From contig NC_089441.1 in the NCBI RefSeq assembly GCF_026210795.1, positions 4,464,001 to 4,528,000 of the forward strand: a stretch of 64,000 nt of DNA. The letters run 5' to 3'. The translations under genes and the position numbers were made by a program. The stretch's first letter is position 1. Each line of letters opens with the position of its first letter. Below are positions 25,558 through 35,301 of this stretch, piece after piece. The notes below the pieces were generated by a model, which saw only the letters and a program-made list of their open reading frames with translations, was not told the DNA's origin and ran no database searches. This DNA comes from Rhizophagus irregularis. Taxonomy: Eukaryota > Glomeromycota > Glomeromycetes > Glomerales > Glomeraceae.

Positions 25558-27290
25558 CAATTATAATTTTATTCTCAAATATTAGTTCCGGACAATTCAA
25601 GTTGAAGTTCGTCGTCAAGCGTTGAATTCCTATAATACAAAGAAATAAATGTCAATTAACATTTCTTTCACCTGTTTAAAAAATCAAATCGCTCATTCCC
25701 TTATTCAATATACCTTTAGGCCGATTTCAACATCCAAGAGGTAATCCTACAAAATAAAGAAATTGGTTAAGTTCTATAAGAATTTACAAGAAGTTAAAGT
25801 GGAAGACCTACAAAGCAAAATTCAAGCAATCAATCAAGTCCAAAGAAGCAAAAATTCCAGTTCAATCCAAGTAACCGAATCCAAAAAAAGACGCGTAATA
25901 AAGTTCATTAAAAATCTTAGTAAAAAATTCAAAGAAGCACCAACTGAATCTCACGCCCAAGAAACCAAAGAAACATCTATAAAGAAAAAAAAAAAGAACT
26001 GTTAGTAACAGTTCATTAAATAAATGAATTAAAACTCCCAAAATCTTCATACAAAAATCAAAGAAGCCGCCAACTACGAAAACTCACTGAATCAAAAAAA
26101 TTTGTCGTTCCAAATTCCAATCAAAAAAATCCATGCTCGGACATCTAAAAAAAGGAAGACGCTTTCAAAGATCCGAAGTATAAGCTGTCTAAAAAAGGGA
26201 AAACAAAACATTAGTACTGTTCCATTAAAAAAAAAAAGAAATCATAAAGGTTAGTCCCTACCGAAATTCCACGCGTTCTTTAGCCATGATCTGACTAAAA
26301 ATGAAAAAGATGAAATGTTAGATTCGTCAAAACTAACAAAATTAAAAAAAGCTTCTGATTTCTCACCAAGAAATCCTAGCATCCCAACTAAAAAAAAGAA
26401 AAAGATGAAAGTTAGAAAGTGTTTCATTAAAATAAATAATATTTAAGTATATTTCAACTCACCTGAAATTTACGTTTCAGACGCGTTTACGAAAAATCTT
26501 TGATTTTCTACCGAATTTACACATCCAGGCTCATCTAAATAAAAAAGAAAAGAACGAAATGTTAGAAACATTTCGTTAAATAAATAAAATTAAAAAACAT
26601 ATTCATTTTGCTACCAAAATCTGCATTCTAAACCCGTCAAAAAGAACTTCCGAAATTTAACAAAATTCGTACGTCAAGGCCCATCTAAAAAAAGAATTAA
26701 ATTCGAAATGTTAAATATAATTTCCGTTACAATAATAAACTAAAACAGAGAAAAAAAAATCTTACTGAAAGCAAAATTCTGTGTGTCCAAGATCCCGAAG
26801 TACTTGCTGTCTAAGAAAAATGAAAGGACAAAACGTTAGTAAGCGTTTCGTAAAAAGATTCATTTAAAAAATATCCATTTAAAATCTCACCTTACGCATC
26901 CCAAAAAGTCACCTAAAAAATGAATTAAATTTGAAAATAAATATAGTCCCGATTTCCTTTCCCATGCGACCAGGCCCGTCTAAAAAAAAGACAAAGTTTG
27001 AAACGTTAAACATACGTTTCGTTAAAATAATAGACTATAACAGAGAAAAAAAACTTACCGAAAACAACATCCCGTGCAACCAAAGAGATCTGAAGAATTG
27101 CCTGAAAAAGAAAAAAATGAACTGTGAGTAACTGTTCGTTAAATAAATTAAAGAAAAAAAAAATTTTTTTTCTAAAACTTACGAAATGTCGCATAGGAGA
27201 CCAAAGGAACCGCCTAAAAAAAGAAAAACATTGAAATGTTATAATGTTTCATTATCGTTATAGAATTTGATTTTTTTTGTGGTTCTCTTC
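25558..27290 (-). other. Minus-strand array of mini-exons and mini-introns with branch-site hairpins
   Basis: Read on the minus strand, the region repeats one pattern. An inverted repeat with CTAAC or a variant in its loop is followed by a 15-25 base T-rich tract, (T/C)AG, a 30-70 base less T-rich segment and a GT donor. Clear acceptors lie at about 27214, 27102, 26980, 26826 and 26537. Example segments are 27213-27183 (31 bases, donor GTAAGT) and 27101-27059 (43 bases, donor GTAAGT). Branch hairpins include AACGAAATGTT/AACATTTCGTT with loop TCT, and GAACTGTT/AACAGTTC with loop ACT. Segment lengths are not multiples of three and no long frame survives splicing, so a decayed protein gene or a non-coding spliced RNA is possible. 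The last segment (about 25558-25630) is followed by AATAAA. Hairpins at the 5' splice sites, conspicuous in the plus-strand array, are weak or absent here. Confidence 0.6.
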
Positions 27291-27499
27291 AACACTTTTT
27301 TAAATAAAACATGATAAAAGATGGAAAGGACGGGGAAAAAAAATTGAAATTTAACTTATTATAAAAAAAAATTAAAATATGATGGTTAAAAAACTGTAAA
27401 AAAAAATTTTTTTTTAAATTAACTTTTAACGGAAAAAAAAATTATAGACAGTTTTTTAACATAGAAAATTTTTTTTTTAAAAAAAAATAAGATATAAAA

Positions 27500-27800
27500 T
27501 AATGAAGAGGAGAAGGAACGAAGAGAAAAATGAAGGAAAGAAATGGGAGAATGAAAGGTAAAGAGCGAAAGGGGATGATTAGTTTCGTTGATAAAAAAGT
27601 TTAAAAAAGTTAGACTGATCAAACTGCGGGTAGTATATTACGTGATACTAATTACCGCTACGGACTGCGGTATAGCAAAAAAAATTAAGCTTTTTTTAGC
27701 AAAGCTTAATTTTTTTTTGCTTCGTTCTCCCCTTCCCTTTCGTTTCCCATTACCTTTTCGTCCCATTTTCCCCTTTACTTTCCCCTTTCACTTTCCATTT
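27500..27800. repeat. Polypurine/polypyrimidine imperfect palindrome
   Basis: A nearly pure purine tract (27508-27577) is mirrored in complement by a nearly pure pyrimidine tract (27718-27800). An inner hairpin AATTAAGCTTT/AAAGCTTAATT lies at 27685-27713. Homopurine-homopyrimidine arms of this sort can form cruciform or triplex DNA. No gene overlaps it. Confidence 0.6.
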
Positions 27801-27827
27801 AAAAAAAAATCAATTTAATATAATTAG

Positions 27828-28756
27828 GTATATTTATACGGGTGAAGCTGATTTATGTAAGAAATCTGGAGAAGATATTTTTGGAGTTTTGATCACATCA
27901 GCTGAATTTCTTCTCGAAAAATTATTTAATTATGTTTAAGATCATTTAATTAAAAAACAGACGATTTGGATAAAACAAAATTTCGCTTATGTTTTTTATA
28001 CAACTTTTAAACTTAAAAATTGCGAAAAATTGCAGGATTATTGTATGGAATGTATGAGTGAAGATTCACAATTATTTACTTCAAAAAATTTTCCATCACT
28101 TGAAGAAGATATTCTTTATAACTTACTTAAACGACGACTTGCAGATTGAAGAAATTGTTGCTTGGGATTTTTTAATTAATTGGGGTATTGAACAAATTTC
28201 TGGTTTGGGAAGCGATAGAACAGAATGGAGTGAAGATGATTACGAAGCATTAAAGGGAACTATAAGTCAATTTATTCCTCTTATTCGGTTTATGGATATT
28301 TCTCTCGCAGATTTTTACGATAAAGTTCGTCCTTATAAAGCTGCTATTCCTCTCCATATTTAAAGAATTCTATTATAAAAAAACTTTGTCTTACCGCCAC
28401 GAATTGGAAAACTAAAAATCGAATCAAATCTTATAAATTCAAAACTAGCTAATATAATTGCTAGTTGAATCGATAAAAAAGATTTAAACAATATAACATC
28501 CAGTGACAAGTATAATTTTGATCTTCTTTATCGTGGTAGCGAGGATGGAATTAATTCGAAGTCATTTCGTGTTAAATGTAATTATCGAGGTTCTTGCTTG
28601 GTATTAGTTAAAAAAAAAATCAACAGAAATTTACGGAGGGTATAATCCAATTGGATTTACAAATTCTAATAGAAAATACCCTGCAAGTGATAGTTTTATA
28701 TTTTCTTTCGAAAATGGTGAAGATATTCAAAATATGAAAATAAGTCGTGTGAATTA
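27828..28756 (+). pseudogene. BTB-BACK-TLDc protein, broken (3' two thirds)
   Basis: After a TTAG acceptor, the conceptual frame gives the end of a BTB domain (YIYTGEADL ... LITSAEFLLEKLF). A BACK-type segment follows (EEIVAWDFLINWGIEQ ... FIPLIRFMDISLADF ... KVRPYKAAIP), then the first part of a TLDc domain (FDLLYRGSEDG ... YGGYNPIGF ... SFIFSFENGED). This is the architecture of the large BTB/TLDc family of these fungi. It is broken several times: a TAA after FNYV near 27938, a one-base loss near 28135 (LLKR to DDLQIEE), a stop near 28362, a TGA near 28468, and a frame change around 28610. The 5' part of the BTB domain is missing or beyond the purine/pyrimidine palindrome. The reading frame ends at KISRVN, immediately before the hairpin array. 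Confidence 0.8.
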
Positions 28757-28779
28757 ACTTTCTTTCGAAACGAAAAACG

Positions 28780-29092
28780 TTTGAAAAATAATTTTTTTTC
28801 ATATTTTTTTAATCGCAAAAAACGTTTCAAAAATAATTTTTTTTCATATTTTAATCTTTAACGCGCTAACGTTCCAATTTTTTTTATTTTTTCATTTTTT
28901 AACGAAACGTTTTTAAACGTTTCGAAACATTTTTTTTTCTTTTTTTTTTTAATCGGAACGTTAGCTACCGTTCCGATTTTTTATTTTATTTCATTTTTTA
29001 ACGAAACGTTAAAAAACATTTCATTTTTTTTTAAATTTTTTTGTTTGTTTTACGAAACGTATCTAACGTTTCGTTTTTTTTATTTTTTTTAG
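28780..29092 (+). repeat. Cluster of branch-type hairpins without exons
   Basis: Four or more T-rich units are separated by hairpins such as AATCGGAACG/CGTTCCGATT (loop TTAGCTAC), ACGAAACGT/ACGTTTCGT (loop ATCTA, 29052-29074) and CGAAACGTTTTTAAACGTTTCG. They match the branch-site hairpins of the array downstream but lack the exon-like segments. They look like the degenerate 5' start of that array. Confidence 0.6.
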
Positions 29093-30483
29093 GACTGCGG
29101 CTTTCTGGACAGCTCACGGACGGGAATTTTGAAGGTAAACCTTCAAAATTGTTTTAACTTTGTTTTTAACAAAACGTGACTAACGTTTCGTTTTTTTATT
29201 TTTTTTAGGTCTGGATGATTCACGGACGGAATTTCGAAGGTAAACGAAATTCCTAAATTAATTTTTTTTTAATTTATTTTAACGAAACATGACTAACGTT
29301 TCTTTTTTTATTTTTGTAGGTCTACGGGTTCCCGGGTAAAATGGTGAGTTTCGCAACGTCCGTTGCGAAACTTTAAATTTTTTTTATTGTTGAAGAAACG
29401 TGACTAACATTTCTTTCTTTCTCTTTTTGTAGGTATCAGACTTCAGGGTAGTAGAATAGTAAGTTTCGCAACAGATGTTGCGAAACTTTATTTTCTTTAA
29501 TTTTTTCTTTAAGAAACGTTCTAACCGAACGTTTCTCTTATTTTTTTTGTAGGTTCAGTCAACTTCGAGATTTAGAGTTTTGGAAAACGGTAAGTTTCGT
29601 ACGTTTCATTATGAAACTTCCATTTTTTTTTGTTTTTTTCCTTTAAGAAACGTTCTAACTGAACGTTTCTCTTTTTTTTTGTAAGTTCGGCCATTCAGAT
29701 GTTTTCCGAAAAACGGAAAAAACCAAGTTTCGTAAGTACGAAACTTGGTTTATTTTTTGTTTTTTTTTGTAATATTATGGAACGGTTACTAATAACTGTT
29801 CCCTTCTTTTTTTAGGTTTCGGTGGGCTTCCGATCTTCAGAAAAAGAGGAACCAAGATTCGTAAGTACGAATGCGAATCTTGGTTTTTGTTTTCTTATTT
29901 TTTAACATTACGAACGGTTACTAATAACCGTTCTTTTTTTTTATAGATTCAAGGCTTCTCAGTTCGAAGAACGGAAAACCAAGATTCGTAAGTATTCTGA
30001 ATCTTGGTTTTTATTTTTCTTATTTTTTTAACATTACGAACGGTTACTAATAACCGTTCTTTTTTTTTGTTTAGGTTCGGGTGGTCTTCTGAAAATCAGA
30101 GGAATCAAGATTCGTAAGTATTCTGAATTTTGATTTTTTTTTATTGTTTTTTATTATTATGAACGGTTTCTAACCGTTCTTTTCTTTGATTTTTATAGGA
30201 TCGGGTGGATTTCCGACGAACGGAAAAAGAGAACCAAGATTCGTATTACGAATCTTGGTTTTATTTTTTATTTTTTTTTTTAAAAAATACTATGAACAGT
30301 TACTAATAACTGTTCTTTTCTTTTTTATAGGTTCGGGTGATTTACATTATGGATGAACCAAGATTCATAAGGTACGAATATGAATCTTGGTTTTATTATT
30401 TATTTTTTTATTATTATGGAACGGTTTGCTAACCATTCCTTTTATTTTTTTTTATAGGGTTTGAGTATAGAAACGGTATTTTC
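29093..30483 (+). other. Plus-strand array of 12 mini-exons separated by hairpin-structured introns
   Basis: Exon-like segments (acceptor AG to GT donor): 29093-29134, 29209-29239, 29320-29343, 29433-29458, 29553-29589, 29686-29731, 29816-29860, 29947-29987, 30075-30113, 30199-30242, 30331-30371 and 30458-30483. Lengths run from 24 to 46. Each intron (about 74-95 bases) has one hairpin at its 5' splice site, for example ACCAAGATTCG/CGAATCTTGGT enclosing GTAAGT. A second hairpin encloses the branch site, for example GAACGGTTA/TAACCGTTC with loop CTAA, and is followed by a T tract and TAG. Many segments begin GTTCGGGTGG and end CCAAGATTC. In the frame that fits two of the phase-preserving segments they read FRWASDLQKKRNQDS and FGWSSENQRNQDS. 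Other segments break the frame and one acceptor is TAAG, so the array is either a decayed modular protein gene or a spliced non-coding RNA. Confidence 0.7.
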
Positions 30484-30524
30484 GTAAATTTCACGAAATT
30501 ACTGTATTTTTTTTTATTTGATTG

Positions 30525-31388
30525 CATTCCCACCTTGTTATGGTTGTATCACCAGGGCGCTATGTCAACGGAAATTTAGTACGTTGATCGCTTAAAAATC
30601 CGCGGCAATCCAATTATAACAAGAGGAATTAATTTTTTGATAAATAAATTTACAATATTTTACAATTAAATTAATTAAATTTTAAAATATATATGTTAAT
30701 AATATCAGATATACAATGTTAATAAATACCTTTATACGCCTGTTTAAAACTTCCTGATGATAATATTACAATAAACTGAATTAATCTTTTATTGATTTAA
30801 ATTTGCATTTTAATTATTTTAATTAATTTTAAAAAATTATTCAATTGAATTTATTAGCAATTCTAATACTTATTTTTTAATAATTATAGTTTGATCGTAT
30901 AATTTTTTTGAATTATTAGATAAAAATACATTATAATAAAAATTAAAGAAAATATTGCACTATAAAAAATATATAAAAAAAATCATTAAAATTCTTTATA
31001 GCATCTATATAGCTGATGTGTAGTAATGAGAAAGAAACTGAATAGTCAAAACGAAAAATTGCCGCTAGCACGTGATCATATAGTCATATGATGGTAACAT
31101 ACAAGCGGCGTTAAAGTCGCCAAATCGGAAGTTTCAGCAATGTATGGAATAACCTTTTAATAAAGGATGTAAAGGTTAAAACTTTTCTAATGCCATTTCA
31201 TCATGATTTTTTTAACTTTGAAGACTTCTTTCAGAATTTATTACATTTAGATAAAATATATTATTGATTTGTGCTTTTAATGCAAACAGTGTTTTTAATT
31301 GTCTGAAATCTATAACTTTCTCAGGTTTGTGCATGCAACCTTGATATTATTAATTAAGGAAAGAACCGAATAGATAAATATCACATGA
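30525..31388. other. AT-rich spacer with a possible small MITE
   Basis: About 108 bp at 30525-30632 has imperfect inverted ends (TTCCCACCTTGTTAT versus ATAACAAGAGGAA). The rest is AT-rich and without gene signal. Confidence 0.35.
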
Positions 31389-31830
31389 CCAAATTTGGGG
31401 GCCTGTTAAAGCGGGGTAGAATCACGTGATTTAAAATTATTATGATTTGACAAATTTTTTATAAACTAAAATTAAAGTGAACTTGAAAATCATTAAATAA
31501 GTGTATTTCGGCCTGCTCCACAAGTTTACTTAGGGAGAAAAAGTGGAAAAAGAACAATGTTTTTGACTTTACATATGAGCAAACGAATTTTGCTGATCAT
31601 ACCCAAAAAAGGATAGATCAATTTTAACGAAATTGAAAAAGTTGAATAAATCGAAAACGGTGTTCTAAACCTCATTTTGTGCTCTAAGTAAACTTGCAGA
31701 ACAGGTCAAAATGCACTTAGTATATGTTTATTTGGAAGGTTTTATATATAATAAAGAGTTTTATTTAAAAAAAAGAAAAATTTCGAAAGTCACGTGATTC
31801 TACCCTGCTTTAACGGTCCCCCAAATTTGG
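31389..31830. mobile_element. Foldback element with about 40-bp terminal inverted repeats
   Basis: The left arm (31389-31428: CCAAATTTGGGGG ... GGTAGAATCACGTGA) is complemented by the right arm (31787-31830) with few mismatches. An inner pair (31498-31538 and 31680-31718, containing AAGTTTACTTAG) is also inverted. The 442-bp unit is therefore a long imperfect palindrome. No ORF, and no certain target duplication. Confidence 0.7.
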
Positions 31831-32479
31831 AAGTTCGCATGCTGAAATTAAACCTTCACGTATATCCAATGGACATGCTTTATTTATGCCGAAATGTCAT
31901 TTTCTGCTAACAAAATTTTTGCAATATATGGGTTAAAGAGCTGTCCGTAATTTTACTGACAGTTTCTCGTTGGAAAAACAGAAAGAAAAACTCAAGTCAG
32001 CAAAACAGAAAAAGTTGCGTTTTATTTAAATGTGGATATATTCAAAAGTTTGAATCATAAAAACCGCATAACCCATTTTTTGAGACCAGCGGCCTCACGA
32101 AATTAGGTACACGGAGAAAATTTTTATTATTCATGTATATTATCAGCATATACATTGATAATTAGCATATGAAGTATTTTCGATGTAACGGTCATCGTAC
32201 AGTGGCGCAGTAAAGTAATACTTAGTTAAAAAACTTGATACGTCGAATCTTATCTATAACATGCTAAAGATATCATGAAATTTCCGACTGTATCTGTTCT
32301 CTTGCATACCATAGATCTGTTCCCGTTTTCTGGGAGTATTCTTTAACGTTATACATTATTTGTAGATTATATTTTGCAATAGTAAGGTACTCGGATAGAG
32401 CTCTTCTAAATCGAAAAATAAAAAAATTCTGGGATGACATTATTAAAGAATGTATCCATCATAAGACTGTATAGGTATA

Positions 32480-33729
32480 CTATTGACGAACTACTTCGGA
32501 AAAGCCTGAAACTTCGGGAAATTTGGTTTTGATTTTCTTATAACGCCGAATAATAAATAAAATTATCGCACCGCAGATTATTAGTGCTAAACCAAGTCCT
32601 ACAGACAACCCTATTATCGCTCTAGCCGGATTTCCTTGATTGATGTTTACTGTCGAACTAATAGTCGGACTAGTAGATGAAGTAGGTATCAAAGGAGAAG
32701 TAGTAGAATTCGGTTGGAACATATAAATCTCTTCCATGGAATCAATGCCCCACAAATTATTATCGATAGAAATTGCGACATTTTCAAGTTTAATATCCTT
32801 ATATTGGAGCCATTGACCATCTTTATATTGAAGAACATTATTATTGATATCAATACCGACAACCGAGGATTCACTGCTAGTATATATTTGTTTAAGCTTT
32901 CCACCAATTTGAATCCTATTATATTAAGATTAAAGTGATTAAAATATAAGAAATAGATGATAAAAAAAAAGGATGTACTAACCAGTCTTTGCCATTCCAT
33001 CTAAAAATATCCCTATTTCTGCTAACTCCCCATACAGTTCCATCAGAAGCTACGGATACATTGATCAATAGACCTGGAACTAAAGGATAATTTTTTCTTA
33101 GAATGTAAGGTGTAAAAAATAGAAGAATGTGCAAAAATTTCGCATAATTTTACTAACCTTGGACCCATGTACCGTTTAAAATATCACCATTAGTTCGATA
33201 AAAAATATTATCTGCACGATTAACACCCCAAACTTGAGATTTGTCACCAACTGTAAAGTTAAGTTAATTAAGTTAAAAAATGAATGTGAAGAGACAATTA
33301 ATCCTAAAACTGCCGCTTGTAGATTACCTGATATCTGGACTAGGGCTCCAGGAACATTAGTCCTATTAAAATTTAAATGTGTAGTAAATTAAAGATTTAA
33401 ACCTAGTTGTAGAAAAAATAATAAGAAAGACCATCACTTACCATCCTATGCCATTCCACGCATAGATCTGGTCAAACCGGTTGACAACCCAAACAGTACC
33501 ATCGGCACCTACACCAACATTTACGGCTAAGCCTTCTATATTGCGCCAAGTTTGTCCTGTGTATTGGAAAATCTATGGGTAACATTGATCGATGAAACAT
33601 ATCTAATTTAATGGAAAAAGTTGAAAAAGGAAAATATTTTACCTCATCCTTGAAATTTATACCCCATACATTATTATCACGACCAACGGCAAGTTGGGTA
33701 AGAGTACCGTCTATTTTTTTCCAGCTCAT
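32480..33729 (-). CDS. Tectonin-repeat beta-propeller protein with C-terminal membrane anchor, copy A (292 aa)
   Basis: Six exons (33729-33643, 33572-33442, 33362-33328, 33250-33158, 33079-32983, 32915-32480) join without any frame break. Intron phases are 0, 2, 1, 1, 2. The protein starts MSWKKIDG and contains successive tectonin-type blades, each with a V/LWG(V/I)N-like strand: DNNVWGIN, DGTVWVVN, SQVWGVNR, DGTVWGVSR and NNLWGID. A Ser/Thr/Pro linker (about residues 205-240) leads to a 24-residue hydrophobic segment (AIIGLSVGLGLALII...). A basic RRYKK and a 22-residue tail ending FSEVVRQ follow. There is no N-terminal signal peptide. Tectonin propellers bind glycans or act as docking modules; a membrane-tethered recognition protein is the inference. 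A near-identical copy lies at 50051-51296. Confidence 0.85.
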
Positions 33730-34239
33730 AATATGAATTTACTAGTCCGCAACCGTAATATTTAATAATCGTACTATCAATCTGCAAATCGTACTATTTA
33801 ATAATGTCAAGAAAAAAAAATAATGATTTCTTATATAGTAAAAATTTACTTATTATAGGTTTTTTTTTGACAAACAGGCAAAAAAATTTAAATTTTTGTT
33901 TGTTTTATATTTAATTTATGAAACAAGAGTTGAGTTACACGCTTATTAGGCATTTGGCAAATAATTTAATGAATAAACCTGGAAAAGGCAACGGATTGTT
34001 TAAAAGATTTACCCTTTAAAGGTTCATTTTGCATAGCATAAGTATCATGTAATTACACATTGTCGCCCGACAAGATAAAACGATAATTAAATAGACAATC
34101 TTTTACATGGAAGACTTAAAATATCAATATGGAGATATTTTCAAGAGTTGTAATCAATAGTCAATATAATAATTACCAAAATTAATACTAGTTATTGGGC
34201 AGAAAAAATCGAAGTTAAAGTTTTTTCAGTTTCCAGCAG

Positions 34240-34368
34240 TTGACAGACGTGAGACGTGTCGCTGCTAAACGTAAATGGTCTCTGGATCTTCATGATTGCC
34301 GATCTATTCGAAAAAATCTGCATGGATTAAAAAAATTAGGAACAAGACAACTTGCGAGTTATATGCAG
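34240..34368 (+). other. Exon-like open segment inside the duplicated block
   Basis: Between an AG-rich acceptor region (TTTTTTCAG, CCAGCAG) and a CAG|GTATTG donor, one frame is open. It reads a basic peptide with DVRRVAAKRKW, LHDCRSIRKN and LGTRQLASYMQ. Base composition is markedly less AT-rich than its flanks. In duplication copy B (about 51820-51930) the same frame is damaged by a TGA and by deletions. It may be one surviving exon of an unrecognised plus-strand gene; no adjoining exons could be found. Confidence 0.3.
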
Positions 34369-35301
34369 GTATTGAATTTTTTACTATGAGGGAGATTTTA
34401 ATAAGCCTAGATATAAATAGGAAACTAATTTCCTGATGACATGTTCATTATTTTTTTTTTTGTGTATGATATCTGCTGTGTACTGGAACGACTCCTCAAA
34501 ATAAGAGAAGTATATTTAGTAAACTTGCAACTATTGATTTGTCAACGAATTTATTAAGACTTAAACCAAAATAGATAATATTTAATATACCGTATACTGT
34601 ATCACGGGCCATAATACCCCTACGTATAGTACCCTCAAAAAAGAAGTCACATTCTTCATTGATTTTATTATTTAAATAATCCAACAAACATCGTAGATGT
34701 GACGTGTAACAATACCTAATTATTTTATAAGTTTTAAACACGCTCAATTAGTAGTAAAAATTAATAATAATGGGGTACAGGGCCAAACCTCCGAAATTTG
34801 CCCGTAATATACTGTAAATCTGTACTAAAAGAAAGATGAAAAATTTGGATATATGCATATATATCATCGTTCAAAGAACTTTTATGATTTTATTTTAAGA
34901 AGACTGATGCTTTGACATTGTTATGAAATTTTTATGCAATATTAGAAGCAAGTTAGGTATAAACTATTTATGAATGTATAAACTAAAGAAAAAATATGAA
35001 TTTTTTGCTTTCATCTTCAATTTCAAATCAGGCGTTATACAGTATTTATTTATTGCTGTAAAATATTTATTAATGTGCAATTCTGCTTTTACTTATGCTC
35101 AAATTAATTTTTTCTTATTTTTTAATATCAAATTAAAATTTTCATAAAGAATCACTAATCAAAAATAATGTAATCATACATGACGTCTCTTTTTAATTTT
35201 GAGCCGTTTATCTTTATTCAGACCATAAACTTGATAACATTTCCGCACGTGATTCAAATATCAATGCTAATTTCACGGTATTCTTACAGTCTTACCTAAT
35301 A

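Larger units (their letters stand above)
32217..35301. repeat. Segmental duplication, copy A
   Basis: About 3.1 kb matching 49800-52664 in direct orientation at high identity, from the AGTTAAAAAACTTG... start to the GTCTTACCTAATA end. It includes the tectonin gene. Copy A has about 200 bp not present in copy B (about 34595-34800). Its right edge coincides with the start of the Tigger terminus at 35302. Copy B has several other small indels. Confidence 0.85.

Noticed and set aside
25763..26005. 80-codon Lys-rich ORF on the plus strand
   Set aside because: It is the antisense of T-rich splice-type tracts in the minus-strand array; Lys comes from poly-A.
25558..30483. CRISPR-like or bacterial terminator-like reading of the regular hairpin and T-tract units
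   Set aside because: The constant order donor, CTAAC branch motif, T tract, AG, and the eukaryotic context fit introns. Spacers and repeats do not have CRISPR proportions.
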